From contig CAVOVH010000008.1 of the NCBI GenBank assembly GCA_963699805.1, forward strand, positions 489,615-553,614: a DNA stretch of 64,000 nt, given 5' to 3'. A program made the translations under genes and the position numbers. Each line of letters starts with the position of its first letter. Position 1 is the stretch's first letter. Positions 18,072 through 27,848 of the stretch are shown here, piece after piece. The notes beneath the pieces were generated by a model that was given only the letters and a program-made list of their open reading frames with translations, was not told the origin of the DNA and did not search any database. Origin of the DNA: JAGTVG01 sp963699805 (GTDB lineage Bacteria; Bacteroidota; Bacteroidia; Cytophagales; Cyclobacteriaceae).

Positions 18072-18590
18072 TTATGCCAACTTTTTTTCAATCCGACTGA
18101 TCTTTTTTTCAAGTTTCAGGATTTTATTTGTAATTTTTTTTGCCTGGTCATTGCCCTTTTTCTTACGTTTAATCCTTTTTTTTGCCTTCTTTAATATTGC
18201 GATATTCTTCTCCGGTTCTTTCAGATCGACCGATCGACTGATCAATTCCTTCAGATCTTTTGATAATTCTTCCTTTTTTGCAGTAAGCTCAGAAAAACCT
18301 TTTTCCTTTTCTATCCATTTGGCCAGCGATCCTTTCAGGTTTGCATATTTTTTATTCAACCGCTTTTCTGTTTTTTTCAATTTTTTTTCTTTTTTCCGCT
18401 TGCCTTTTTTTGGCCTTTCCTTGTCGGCAATCAATGTATCATTTCCAGATCCAGAATTTTCATCATCCTTTTTTGTGGATGGGACTGTGATCACTTTTTC
18501 TATGCTGAGATCTTCTCCGTCATCGGGTCTGGAATTCTCAACATCCATGTCATTTAGTTCAGGGTTATCCATTGGGTAATTTTGTTTCAC
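18072..18590 (-). CDS. Lysine-rich coiled-coil protein
   Basis: A 172-residue protein with no family I recognise. The first ~60 residues are acidic and low-complexity; the rest is strongly basic with many Lys runs (KKGKRKKEKKLKKTEKRL, KKAKKRIKRKKKG) and heptad-like leucines at the C-terminus. The start is a GTG (18588-18590); an ATG seven codons in is an alternative. Probably in an operon with the CHAD gene. It could bind polyphosphate or nucleic acid through its basic half; composition alone supports this. Confidence 0.65.
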   Translation of the reverse strand: MKQNYPMDNPELNDMDVENSRPDDGEDLSIEKVITVPSTKKDDENSGSGNDTLIADKERPKKGKRKKEKKLKKTEKRLNKKYANLKGSLAKWIEKEKGFSELTAKKEELSKDLKELISRSVDLKEPEKNIAILKKAKKRIKRKKKGNDQAKKITNKILKLEKKISRIEKKLA

Positions 18591-18708
18591 ATAATACTAA
18601 ATTTAAAGAAAAATAAAATCACAATAAAGCTTAATCAGCTTTTTCGTTCTTCATCCATTTATTAATGTCAAGAGATTTTAGTCAACCCGTATGCCTCTGT
18701 CCCGGATA

Positions 18709-20436
18709 TCAGTATCCAGCTGCATATCCATCTTTTCTTGATTCTGAGGCGCCGTAATAAACTTTTTGGGCTTTATCCCACCTAATTGCCTGGTAACCAC
18801 CATAGATGCCCACAGCATATTGTATCGTGTGACCGATCTCCGTTAAATCCCTTATGGATTGATAATCAAATCCTGATTCGAGATAAAGGATCCCGCCATC
18901 CAGCATCTTTTCTCCTGTAGGCTGTGAAGACCCAAGGTGTTGCATGCGGGGTGCATCCCCGGCCTCCTGAAGGTTCATGCCAAAATCGATCAGATTGACC
19001 AGTATCTGTACATGACCCTGGGGTTGCATAGCCCCTCCCATGACGCCGAAACTCATATAGGGCTCCCCATCTTTTGTCACAAAAGCCGGGATGATGGTGT
19101 GAAATGGACGTTTATGGGGCTCGTATTCATTAAAATGGCCTTCCTCCAGGGTGAACAGCTCTCCCCGGTCCTGCAGGATAAATCCAAGACCGGGAGGGGT
19201 CATACCCGATCCCATTCCCCTGAAATTACTTTGTATCAAAGAAACCATATTGCCTGCTTCATCAGCCACCGTGAGATAGATCGTATCACCATCTTTAAGA
19301 TTCCCGGCGGGATAACTCCTGGCTGCATGATTCTTATCGATCAGGGAGGCTCTTTCTTTGGCATATTCCTTGGAGATCAACCAGTCTACCGGCACTTTAT
19401 TAAAGTCCATATCGGCATAGAACTTGGCCCGGTCTTCATAAGCCAGCTTTTTGGCTTCTGTGAATAGATGCATGTATTCCTCGCTGCCAAATCCCATTTC
19501 ATGAAGGTTATACTGCTCGAGTATATTGAGTATTTGGAGGACCGCAATCCCCTGTCCGTTGGGAGGCAATTCCCATACATCGAATCCCCTGTAATTGGTG
19601 CTTACGGGTTCAACCCACTCTGAATGATGGTCCTTCAGGTCCCTGAGCGATAAAAATCCACCCTGTTCCTGCATGTAATCAACCATCACTTTTGCGATAT
19701 CTCCCTCGTAAAAGGCATCTCTGCCTTCTTCCGCGATCTTCTGATAGGTATTTGCCAGACCTGGATTCCTGAACAACTGGCCTTTTACAGGTACCTTCCC
19801 TCCCGGCATGAAGGTTTCCTTAAAACCTGGAAAGTCCTTCAGAACCCTGGCATTCAGTTCCCAGTCATGTGCAATGATTTCCGTTAATGGAAATCCTTCC
19901 CTTGCATATTTGATTGCTGGATCCAGTATCTTTTCCATGGGTAATGACCCAAATTTCTGGTTCAATTCAATCCACCCATCCACACAACCCGGCACAGAAA
20001 CGGGTAAGGGTCCACGCGGAGGAATGTTTGTATAGCCATTTTCAATAAAATATTCCCTGGTCAGTTTGTAAGGCGATCTCCCACTGGCATTCAACCCGTA
20101 AAGTTTCCTTGTTTTTGCATCCCATACAATGGCAAAGAGGTCTCCGCCCACTCCACAGCTCACAGGTTCCATCAATCCCAGACAGGCATTGGCAGCAATG
20201 GCGCCATCCACCGCATTTCCACCAGACTTTAGAATGTCGATGGCAGCCTGGGTGGCCAGTGGATGACTGGTGGCAGCCATGCCATGTTTGGCAATGACCT
20301 CTGATCGGGTGGCAAAAGTTAAACCTGTTGTACGATCCTGAGATATTGCCGGAACCGATAAAAAGACCAGGAATATCTCCATCAATAAAGAAAAGTTCCG
20401 CATAAACTGGAATGTTAAAAATCCAAAGTTTTTCAT
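18709..20436 (-). CDS. ggt: Gamma-glutamyltransferase
   Basis: A 575-residue periplasmic enzyme that cleaves glutathione and other gamma-glutamyl compounds and matures by self-cleavage. A signal peptide ends near VPAISQ. The large subunit has KHGMAATSHPLA, GGNAVDGAIAAN and GVGGDLFAIVWD. The small subunit starts at the nucleophilic Thr of GDTIYLTVAD, followed by SLIQSNFRGMGSG and GVMGGAMQPQGHVQ. I chose ATG 20434-20436 because it gives a normal signal peptide; the frame continues 32 codons upstream without homology. It has its own transcript as far as can be seen. Confidence 0.94.
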   Translation of the reverse strand: MKNFGFLTFQFMRNFSLLMEIFLVFLSVPAISQDRTTGLTFATRSEVIAKHGMAATSHPLATQAAIDILKSGGNAVDGAIAANACLGLMEPVSCGVGGDLFAIVWDAKTRKLYGLNASGRSPYKLTREYFIENGYTNIPPRGPLPVSVPGCVDGWIELNQKFGSLPMEKILDPAIKYAREGFPLTEIIAHDWELNARVLKDFPGFKETFMPGGKVPVKGQLFRNPGLANTYQKIAEEGRDAFYEGDIAKVMVDYMQEQGGFLSLRDLKDHHSEWVEPVSTNYRGFDVWELPPNGQGIAVLQILNILEQYNLHEMGFGSEEYMHLFTEAKKLAYEDRAKFYADMDFNKVPVDWLISKEYAKERASLIDKNHAARSYPAGNLKDGDTIYLTVADEAGNMVSLIQSNFRGMGSGMTPPGLGFILQDRGELFTLEEGHFNEYEPHKRPFHTIIPAFVTKDGEPYMSFGVMGGAMQPQGHVQILVNLIDFGMNLQEAGDAPRMQHLGSSQPTGEKMLDGGILYLESGFDYQSIRDLTEIGHTIQYAVGIYGGYQAIRWDKAQKVYYGASESRKDGYAAGY

Positions 20437-20862
20437 ATCCCATAAATCTAAAAAAATTCTTTCGCTTAAAAAAGGAAATGCATTCCCCAGTATGGATGGT
20501 AGAACCCTGCCTTTTGACCAGGAAAATAGCATGTAGATTACTGATTAGGAGAGCATCCGCACCCGGCTAAAACCCGGTTTACTGTTACCCGCACCAGCAT
20601 TCCGGTCGTATTGCTATCCGAATTACCGGGCTGATTATCAATCGAATATAAAAACGACTAAAATTTATTCTTTATTTATGACAAATTAATATAAAAATAT
20701 TTCAATTATATGGTTACTTTTTTTTGCCACAGATCATTAACGTTTGAGTGAAGAAAAAATCATAAGGGTAATCAAACTAACTATAAAAGTTTTATAAGTA
20801 TGATAAAATTAAAATATAAATATATTTATAATCGATAGGATTATTACAACACAACAAAAGCT
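20437..20862. other. Intergenic spacer without recognisable gene
   Basis: 426 bp between the divergent ggt and lipoprotein genes. It is AT-rich toward the right end. I see no ORF of note, RNA gene, repeat or clear promoter box; it must hold both promoters. Confidence 0.6.
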
Positions 20863-21921
20863 ATGAAAATTAATCAAATCATTCGAATCATCATCCCCGT
20901 TCTATTCCTGAACTTTTTCGCTTGTCAACCAGACGAAGAAATGATCCAGGATCCGGCGGTAATTGAGCAGGAGGTCGAAAATTACCTCATGGATGCGGAA
21001 GAAATGAGTATCCAGTTCAACCAGCGGATTCCGGGTGATATGACCACTTGTTCAACTCTTTCCTTTGAGGTTCCACTGGTTTCCTGGCCTGACGTCGAAG
21101 TGGGTACTTTCAGTGTCAATAACAGTATTGACTATCTGATCGTGAATTTCGAGTTGGATCCAACCAAAGAATGGTATTTTCAGCAGACCCAACTGCTTGT
21201 TGAAACTACCGAGCTCAAAGATAATCCCAACAAAACCCGCATTAAATCGAAAAAATATGTCTATACAGTATGTCATGAAAAGGGAACCCGGAATTTTACT
21301 TATCAAATCCCATTAAAAGATCTCAAACTCACACGTGAAAGTGTAGAAAAATGTATTTCGCTGACGGGGATTGCCCGGTTGGATAATGGTTACTTCAGGT
21401 GGGGAAAATTCGCCGTCGCTGAAAATATGGACATGGGAAAGAGACATTCTTGGAAAAGCTGGCTGCATGAATATTGCCTGGCTGAATGTATTCCTACTGT
21501 TGAGACTGTAATCATTGATTGCACTACTGCCTGGATGGATGGATTGACTTACCAGTATAATACAAGTGAGTTGGGTTATTATGATATCTTTCCATCGGAA
21601 ATGGAAAATAAATTTGTAAGATTAACGGTTACAGATCTTGCCAGTGGACAGAAAATTGACGTGGGCGAAGTAAAGATCCTATTCTGGGGATCACCTTCCG
21701 AATATGACCTCTTTATAGAGTTCCGGCCATTGGATGGTTACGATGTACAGGATGCGCAAATTTACGTGGGCATTCTTGATCCGATGAGGGGACCTGAAAC
21801 ATTCAAGAATCAGATCACCTTAACCGATCAGAATTCACTTGTCTTTAAGATGAAAACTGATTATGAACCGATCTATCTTGCGATCGCAGCGACGGTATGT
21901 GCAGAACAAGTACCACTATAA
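20863..21921 (+). CDS. Hypothetical lipoprotein
   Basis: A 352-residue protein with a lipoprotein signal (hydrophobic 6-19, lipobox FFAC, Cys near 21). The mature part looks beta-rich, with CSTLSFEVPLVSWPDVEVGTF and LKMKT-like strands, and contains six scattered cysteines. No family recognised. It stands alone and is followed by a strong terminator at 22041. Confidence 0.7.
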   Translation: MKINQIIRIIIPVLFLNFFACQPDEEMIQDPAVIEQEVENYLMDAEEMSIQFNQRIPGDMTTCSTLSFEVPLVSWPDVEVGTFSVNNSIDYLIVNFELDPTKEWYFQQTQLLVETTELKDNPNKTRIKSKKYVYTVCHEKGTRNFTYQIPLKDLKLTRESVEKCISLTGIARLDNGYFRWGKFAVAENMDMGKRHSWKSWLHEYCLAECIPTVETVIIDCTTAWMDGLTYQYNTSELGYYDIFPSEMENKFVRLTVTDLASGQKIDVGEVKILFWGSPSEYDLFIEFRPLDGYDVQDAQIYVGILDPMRGPETFKNQITLTDQNSLVFKMKTDYEPIYLAIAATVCAEQVPL

Positions 21922-22040
21922 AATTGAATCAAGTACCTTTAAATAAATAACACAACTAAGCACAACCCGATGTAAAAGACGAACACTACCCTTAATTACA
22001 ACTACGCACTTCCTATTAATTAATTGCTCATGGATTAGTG

Positions 22041-22069
22041 AAAAGACCCCGGTTCAGTCGGGGTTTTTT
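22041..22069 (+). terminator. Rho-independent terminator
   Basis: Stem ACCCCG (22046-22051) / CGGGGT (22059-22064) with a 7-base loop, followed by TTTTT and preceded by AAAAG. It ends the lipoprotein transcript on the plus strand and, with A's on its left side, may also serve the convergent amidohydrolase gene that stops at 22077. Confidence 0.8.
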
Positions 22070-22076
22070 CTTGATC

Positions 22077-23381
22077 TCATTCAGGGTCTTCATATTTCCT
22101 TTTGAACCGATCGTATAATTCCTGTTGTTTTCCGGCAAGATTGAGTTTTCTACCCTTGATAAAAGCATATTCAACCCGACTGCTGCGCATATCCAACAGA
22201 TCGCCACTTGAAATGACAACGTTCGCATCTTTCCCGGTTTCCAAAGTCCCGGTGAGATGATCGATCCCCAATATGCGGGCGGTGTTTGAAGTGACCATCT
22301 TCAATGCCTCTTCCCTGGGTAATCCATAGGCGGCCGCTGTGCCGGCAAAAAAAGGAAGATTCCTTGAACTCTGTAATTCATCGCGGTAGGTCAGCCCGAC
22401 GAGGATCCCTTTTTCATGCATCAGATAAGGCAGTTTATAGGGCATATCAACATCTTCAAAATTTCTGCCCGGGAGTCGGTGTATTTCATCAAGTAAAACC
22501 GGTATTCCTTGCTCCTTCAGAAATTCCATCACATACCAGGCATCGGAAGCTCCCACCAATACAATATCCTCAATCTTCCATTGTTGCAGTAGATTTATTC
22601 CTGCTACGATTTCTTTTTTCCCATCGGCGTGCAGAAAAAGTTTCTGTTTTCCTTCAAAAACACCTCTCATGGCTTCCAGTTTTAAATTTACCGGAGAAGG
22701 ATCCCCGATTGAACGGTAGGCATTTGCCTCCTTCAAAAACCATTCTATTTTCTGCACCTGGCTACCGTAATCCTCATTTTCTTTCCAGGCGGTTTCTCCC
22801 TGCAATTCTCTGGGCGGTCGCATCATGTCCGGCCAGAAAAGATGCATCCCGTTATCTTTCACATATACGGCATCTTCCCAGTTCCACCCATCCAATGCCA
22901 TGATGGAAGAGGTTCCGGAAATAAGTCCCCCTAAAGGGACCACCTGGGCCAGGAGGATCCCATTAAAACGAAGTGTAGGGATCATCTCCGAATCTGTGTT
23001 GTATGCAACCAGGGAACGTACATTTGGATTAAATTCTCCCACCTCAGTATGATCCTGTGAAGCCCGTATGGCCATGATATCATCCAACCCTACTTGAGAA
23101 TTGGCAACGATCAGCCCGGGATAGACGTGTTTGCCAGCCACTTGAAATACCTCATATCCCGTGAGATCAATTTTAACATTCCGGGCATCTCCCACTGAGG
23201 TGATTTTACCTTCTTCAATAATGAGGATACCATTCTCATAAATTTCACCATTTCCAACATGGATGATGCCATTCATCAGGGCCACCGGCTTTTTCTGGGG
23301 TGGTGCAGGTTCGGGCACCTGTGCATAAGACATGGCCGATATCAACGTCCAGAAAATACAGCCCATGATCATTATTTTCAT
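22077..23381 (-). CDS. Amidohydrolase-family protein lacking metal ligands
   Basis: A 434-residue exported protein (signal peptide ending at SYAQ) with the imidazolonepropionase/amidohydrolase fold: N-terminal ALMNGIIHVGNGEIYENG, then KHVYPGLIVANSQVGL, and C-terminal TSNTARILGIDHLTGTLETGKDANVVI. The HxH motif expected after PGLID is missing (VANSQV), and I see no replacement His or Asp ligands, so it is probably not a functional hydrolase. Start ATG 23379-23381, 10 bp after the stop of the larger two-module gene, so the two form an operon. Confidence 0.85.
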   Translation of the reverse strand: MKIMIMGCIFWTLISAMSYAQVPEPAPPQKKPVALMNGIIHVGNGEIYENGILIIEEGKITSVGDARNVKIDLTGYEVFQVAGKHVYPGLIVANSQVGLDDIMAIRASQDHTEVGEFNPNVRSLVAYNTDSEMIPTLRFNGILLAQVVPLGGLISGTSSIMALDGWNWEDAVYVKDNGMHLFWPDMMRPPRELQGETAWKENEDYGSQVQKIEWFLKEANAYRSIGDPSPVNLKLEAMRGVFEGKQKLFLHADGKKEIVAGINLLQQWKIEDIVLVGASDAWYVMEFLKEQGIPVLLDEIHRLPGRNFEDVDMPYKLPYLMHEKGILVGLTYRDELQSSRNLPFFAGTAAAYGLPREEALKMVTSNTARILGIDHLTGTLETGKDANVVISSGDLLDMRSSRVEYAFIKGRKLNLAGKQQELYDRFKRKYEDPE

Positions 23382-23391
23382 ATTCCCAGCA

Positions 23392-26300
23392 TTAAAATTG
23401 ATTGTTAAAAAAATCATCACAGTGCCATAAATGTTTATATTCCTTTTCCACTTTCTTTGTTTTTTCTCCCCTATTTTTGGCTTCTATCATTTTTTCGATC
23501 AGCCTGGTCCGTTCTTTCCGTATCCATTCCCTCATTTCGAGATCTTTGTCCATTTCATAATAGAAAATCCCATCTACCATTGTTTTTTCTGCCCTGGCAT
23601 AAATCGATAACGGATTGTCCGACCAGAGGACCAGATCGGCATCCTTTCCTTCACGGATACTTCCCATCCGGTGGTCCAGGTGCAATAATTTCGCCGGATT
23701 CAAAGTCACCATCTTCCAGGCATCTTCCTCCGAAACGCCCCCATATTTCACGGTCTTGGCCGCCTCCTGGTTCAACCTCCTGGCCATCTCCGCATCATCT
23801 GAATTAATTGCGGTTACAATTCCCACCTGATTCATCAGGGCTGCATTGTATGGGATGGCTTCCCGGACCTCATATTTATAGGCCCACCAATCCGAAAAAG
23901 AAGATCCCCCGGCACCATGTTCCAGCATTTTGTCAGCCACCTTGTACCCTTCGAGAATATGTGTGAAAGTATTCACGGTAAAACCAAATTGTTCTGCTAC
24001 CTTCATCAGCATATTGATTTCTGACTGAACATAGGAATGACAGGTGATAAATCTTTCCTTGTTTAATATCTGGGCCAATGCCTCGAGTTCCAGGTCCTTC
24101 CTTGGCCAGGGTGTTTGCGCTTTGAGTTTTTTATTGAGCCGCTCATATTCCTGCCATGTTTCTTCATACATCCTTGCCCTGGTGAATCCATCCACCATCA
24201 CCTGCTCAACTCCCATACGGGTTTGAGGAAACCGGGTTACATAAGTATTTCCCCAGTTGGCCTGTTTCACGTTCTCGCCAAGGGCGAATTTTATAAATGG
24301 ATCCGCTTCCTGAATAAGCAATCCGGACGGGTCACTCCCCCACCGGAATTTGATGATCGCTGATTGTCCTCCAATCGGATTTGCTGAACCATGCAATAAC
24401 TGAGCGGCGGTAACCCCTCCGGCAAGTTGGCGGTAGATGTTGATATCCTCAGGATCCAGCACATCCTTCATCCGGACTTCCGAGGTAATGGCCTCCGCCA
24501 TCTCGTTCACACTTTTCAGGGCAATATGGGAATGTTCATCGATGATGCCACTGGTCAGATTTTTCCCGGTTGTATCAATGATCCGGACATCGTTTTCTTC
24601 GAGTCCTTTCCCCACCCGAACGATCTTTCCATTCTCAACAAGAACATCCGTGGCAATTTGAATCCCGGCCGATTCATTGGTCCATACCGTCGCATTTTTA
24701 AACAATACTCGTTCAGATTCTGGTCTTTTTATCCAGCCGTAGGCAACAAAAGGGTAAATGACCTCTCCCACCTGGACTGAATCCCGATCGTTTTCCACTT
24801 TTTTACCAGCCTCTTTTTCAACCGGGCCTCTGCATACAGCTTCCCAGGTAAAGCTGGCCCCGTCATTTCTATACCCTTCTCCCCTGAATCCATCATTCAC
24901 CTGCCAGCCGGTTAACCGATAACTCAAGGATTCCTTTGCATCCGCTTTGAAGGAAAGAAATATATTCCCATCTGAATAGTTGGACTTTACCTTGATTTCC
25001 GACGAATCTGATTCATGGATCAAAGTTTTCAGATCTCCCTGCTCAATGGAAATCTGGAGCTGATAGGTTTTATCTTCCAGTTTAAGGTCATATTTCCCTT
25101 GAAGTTCAGCCACCCGGATATCGTGAATGATATATTTATGGCCCATGATCCAATTCTCATAGATCACCATATCCTCCTTGAACAGGCTGTCGGAAGTTAC
25201 AATAAAATTGGCATAAGCTCCTTTTTTCAGACTACCCACTTTATCTTCAGCCCTGAGTAGTCGGGCAGGCGTTTCCGTAAGGGCTTTTAATGCAGCGATT
25301 TCAGATAATCCATATTGAATGGATTTACGGATATTTTTCAGGAAATCACCCGGATCTTTCAACCCGTGGGAAGTAATGGCAAAAGGAATCCCGGCCGATT
25401 CCACAAAAGATAAGTTAACCGGTGCCATCTCCCAATGTTTCATCTGTTCAAGTGAAACATTGATGGCATCATCCGGATTTTCCACGTCATAAGCATCAGG
25501 AAAATTCACCGGAAGGATAAGTGGAATTTGTGTCCCTTTGATTTCCTGGAACCGTTGATATTCATCCCCCGATCCTTTCACGATAAAAGGAACATTAAAT
25601 TCATTCCCTATCTCACTGACCAGCATCACATCCATCTTATCTTTTATCTCAAAGATCTGTGGCAGCGTTTGGAGCTCATTAAAATACTGTAAACTTAAAT
25701 TTGTCTGTTTTACGTTCAGGGGCGATTGATACCATTCAGCATCATAATAAGTTTGTCTTAGCAGGGCTACCGAACCCATCTTCGACGTTGGATATTCCTG
25801 GGTGGAACTCCCTTTATCAAAAGAATAATGTGCCGCGGCTTCTCTTACGATCACACTTTCCTGTACGCGTTCATCCAACAGATTTACCAGTGCGGAAGAT
25901 CCCCTCACTATTCCATCCGGATTAAACGAAAGTACGGTGCAGATCCCCTGCTCCCGCATTTTTTCTGCCCTTTCTGCCGATGGATCCAACACATTGATGG
26001 CTTTAAAATCAGCGTGAATGGCGTCATTCCATCCAAAAGCTCCTTCCTCCCGGTTAGAATCATACTGTGGTGAACGGGAAGATCCTGTCCGTTTTTTGAT
26101 TTCAGGCATCCCATAATCCGTATAGATATCGATGAGGCCAGGATATATATAGTAACCATTCAGGTCCACCGTTACTGCTCCGGACGGGATGGAAACATTG
26201 GTTCCAATATCCTTTACAAATCCATCTTCAATGACCAGGATTGCCTGATCGATCCGGGTATGATAATCTGTGAACAGAGTGGCATTGATAAAGGCATAAA

Positions 26301-26403
26301 TTCCGGGCCGTTCATCCTGAACACCGTTTACAGGGAAATTCTCCTGCCCATAGGTTATTTGAACACCCAGGTTGATCAGGACAAAGAATAGAAAACGCTT
26401 CAT
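23392..26403 (-). CDS. Two-module amidohydrolase (1003 aa), only the C-terminal module catalytic
   Basis: Signal peptide (MKRFLFFVLINLG... ITYGQ) then two tandem amidohydrolase modules. In the N-terminal module PGLIDIYTDYG replaces the usual HxH. The C-terminal module keeps SGIIDEHSHI (HxH near residue 624), CHSYVQSE and THILEG histidines and the NSDD aspartate, then LNPAKLLHLDHRMGSIREGKDADLVLW. It is likely a periplasmic, metal-dependent hydrolase of a peptide- or imide-like substrate. Fused two-module proteins of this kind occur in Bacteroidota. I start at ATG 26401-26403, which gives a clean signal peptide; 48 codons upstream are non-homologous. Confidence 0.9.
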   Translation of the reverse strand: MKRFLFFVLINLGVQITYGQENFPVNGVQDERPGIYAFINATLFTDYHTRIDQAILVIEDGFVKDIGTNVSIPSGAVTVDLNGYYIYPGLIDIYTDYGMPEIKKRTGSSRSPQYDSNREEGAFGWNDAIHADFKAINVLDPSAERAEKMREQGICTVLSFNPDGIVRGSSALVNLLDERVQESVIVREAAAHYSFDKGSSTQEYPTSKMGSVALLRQTYYDAEWYQSPLNVKQTNLSLQYFNELQTLPQIFEIKDKMDVMLVSEIGNEFNVPFIVKGSGDEYQRFQEIKGTQIPLILPVNFPDAYDVENPDDAINVSLEQMKHWEMAPVNLSFVESAGIPFAITSHGLKDPGDFLKNIRKSIQYGLSEIAALKALTETPARLLRAEDKVGSLKKGAYANFIVTSDSLFKEDMVIYENWIMGHKYIIHDIRVAELQGKYDLKLEDKTYQLQISIEQGDLKTLIHESDSSEIKVKSNYSDGNIFLSFKADAKESLSYRLTGWQVNDGFRGEGYRNDGASFTWEAVCRGPVEKEAGKKVENDRDSVQVGEVIYPFVAYGWIKRPESERVLFKNATVWTNESAGIQIATDVLVENGKIVRVGKGLEENDVRIIDTTGKNLTSGIIDEHSHIALKSVNEMAEAITSEVRMKDVLDPEDINIYRQLAGGVTAAQLLHGSANPIGGQSAIIKFRWGSDPSGLLIQEADPFIKFALGENVKQANWGNTYVTRFPQTRMGVEQVMVDGFTRARMYEETWQEYERLNKKLKAQTPWPRKDLELEALAQILNKERFITCHSYVQSEINMLMKVAEQFGFTVNTFTHILEGYKVADKMLEHGAGGSSFSDWWAYKYEVREAIPYNAALMNQVGIVTAINSDDAEMARRLNQEAAKTVKYGGVSEEDAWKMVTLNPAKLLHLDHRMGSIREGKDADLVLWSDNPLSIYARAEKTMVDGIFYYEMDKDLEMREWIRKERTRLIEKMIEAKNRGEKTKKVEKEYKHLWHCDDFFNNQF

Positions 26404-26504
26404 GAGATAACATTTAAAAGATGACGAAAATACATTTTTTTTTGGAATGTGATTCCATCTGGTTAAACGGTCCATCCAATGCGTGCTTACTGTACAGGAT
26501 TTTT

Positions 26505-26512
26505 TATCTTTG
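26505..26512 (+). promoter_or_regulatory. crcB promoter -7 element
   Basis: TATCTTTG, an exact TAnnTTTG match, 21 bases upstream of the crcB ATG. No fluoride riboswitch is recognisable in the leader, which is too short to hold one downstream of this box. Confidence 0.45.
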
Positions 26513-26533
26513 TTCAAGTTAAATACTCGATTT

Positions 26534-26920
26534 ATGATCAAATTCATTTATTTATCCGTGGGGGGAATCGCGGGGGCCGTGTTAAGATACCTGACTTCCG
26601 GGATGATCAATCAATTTTTTGGAGTTTCCTTCCCATATGGTACATTTTCTGTCAATATGATCGGTTCTTTTCTGATCGGATTACTTTGGGGATTATCGGA
26701 AAACCTTGCCATTTCTCCCAACATCCGGATCTTTCTGTTTGTTGGATTTCTGGGAAGTTTCACCACCTTTTCAACCTTTGCGTTGGAAAGCCTCAATTAC
26801 CTGAGAGACAACAATGCCAAAATTGCCATCGCCAACATGGTCATCAGTAATATTCTGGGCATTATCCTGGTATTTCTCGGGATCTTTCTATCAAAATATA
26901 TTTTCACCACCAATCCATAA
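26534..26920 (+). CDS. crcB: Fluoride efflux channel CrcB/Fluc
   Basis: A 128-residue four-helix membrane protein that exports fluoride as a dual-topology dimer. Conserved GGIAGAVLRY, GTFSVNMIGSFLIG (Asn of the pore) and GFLGSFTTFSTFALES (Phe box and Na+ site) are all present. Start ATG 26534; an upstream extension of 17 codons starts at a TTG and lacks homology. Followed 5 bp later by a DUF190 gene, a frequent partner. Confidence 0.95.
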   Translation: MIKFIYLSVGGIAGAVLRYLTSGMINQFFGVSFPYGTFSVNMIGSFLIGLLWGLSENLAISPNIRIFLFVGFLGSFTTFSTFALESLNYLRDNNAKIAIANMVISNILGIILVFLGIFLSKYIFTTNP

Positions 26921-26925
26921 ACATC

Positions 26926-27264
26926 ATGAAATTACCGGAAACAGGCATTCTTTTAAGAATTTTTATTGGAGAATCCGATTCTTACAAAGGTCATACACTT
27001 TATGAAGCCATTGTGGTCAGAGCACGTGAATTACACCTGGCCGGCGCCACCGTCATCCGGGGGATCATGGGATTTGGCGCAAGCAGCCGGATCCATTCGA
27101 CCAAACTTCTGACACTGTCTGAAGATCTTCCCATCATCATAGAAATTGTGGATACCGAAGATAAGATCAATTTATTGATGTCTTTCCTGGATGAAGTGGT
27201 GAAGGAAGGACTGATCACGAAGGAGCGGGTAAATATCATCAAATATATTCATCGAAAAACATAG
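26926..27264 (+). CDS. DUF190 family protein
   Basis: A 112-residue soluble protein of the PII-like DUF190 family: IFIGESDSYKGHTLYEAIV, ATVIRGIMGFGASSRIH, DLPIIIEIVDTEDKI. Genes of this family are often next to crcB and may sense or bind nucleotides; the exact role is unproven. Five bp downstream of crcB, clearly the same operon. Confidence 0.9.
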   Translation: MKLPETGILLRIFIGESDSYKGHTLYEAIVVRARELHLAGATVIRGIMGFGASSRIHSTKLLTLSEDLPIIIEIVDTEDKINLLMSFLDEVVKEGLITKERVNIIKYIHRKT

Positions 27265-27332
27265 CCGGATCAACCGTAAAGAAAATTATGATCCTTAAAA
27301 CAACTTTTGGACTGAACTAAATTTTTAATCTC

Positions 27333-27803
27333 ATGAAAGGACATCTTGAAAAGATCAGGGATTTTATCGATCAGAAATATATTGCTGTTACAGGGGTTTC
27401 CTCCTCCCGGCCAGATGCAGCCAATTTAATCTTCAATAAATTTAAAAATGCCAATTATCAGGTCTACGCCATTAATCCCAGGGCCTCGATCGTGGAAAAT
27501 GAAAAAGCCTATCCCAACATTACCTCCATCGGTGAGAAGATAGGGGGTGTGGTGATTGCCTCCCCTCCTTCGTCGGCACAATCCATCGTGGAGGAATGTC
27601 TCGGTTTAGGGATCCGCCGTATCTGGTTTCACAGCTCGGTCAACCAGGGCAGTCTGGATCATGAAGTGGCCGATTTCGCTGAAAAAAAGGGAATGGACGT
27701 AATTCGGACGGGATGTCCACTGATGTATATTGAGCCTGTTGACTTCCCACATAAGTGTATTAAATGGGTCCTGAATCTGACAGGAAAGATTCCCAGAAAA
27801 TAA
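27333..27803 (+). CDS. CoA-binding domain protein
   Basis: A 156-residue Rossmann-fold protein of the CoA-binding family found as the N-terminal part of succinyl-CoA synthetase alpha and as small stand-alone proteins: IAVTGVSSSRPDAANLIFNKF, VYAINPRA, VVIASPPSSAQSIVEECLGLGIRRIWFH, IRTGCPLMYIEPV. Ligand and role unknown. It is 68 bp behind DUF190 and 45 bp ahead of the methyltransferase. Confidence 0.85.
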   Translation: MKGHLEKIRDFIDQKYIAVTGVSSSRPDAANLIFNKFKNANYQVYAINPRASIVENEKAYPNITSIGEKIGGVVIASPPSSAQSIVEECLGLGIRRIWFHSSVNQGSLDHEVADFAEKKGMDVIRTGCPLMYIEPVDFPHKCIKWVLNLTGKIPRK

Positions 27804-27848
27804 GAAATTCATTTTTTGATTTTACTGATTAATTGCCTAGCTTCTGTT

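Noticed and set aside
22304..22903. 199-codon plus-strand frame
   Set aside because: Antisense shadow of the amidohydrolase gene, with proline/serine-rich low-complexity composition and no domain.
26404..26533. Fluoride riboswitch upstream of crcB
   Set aside because: The leader after the -7 box is only ~20 bases and the spacer lacks the conserved crcB-motif sequence.
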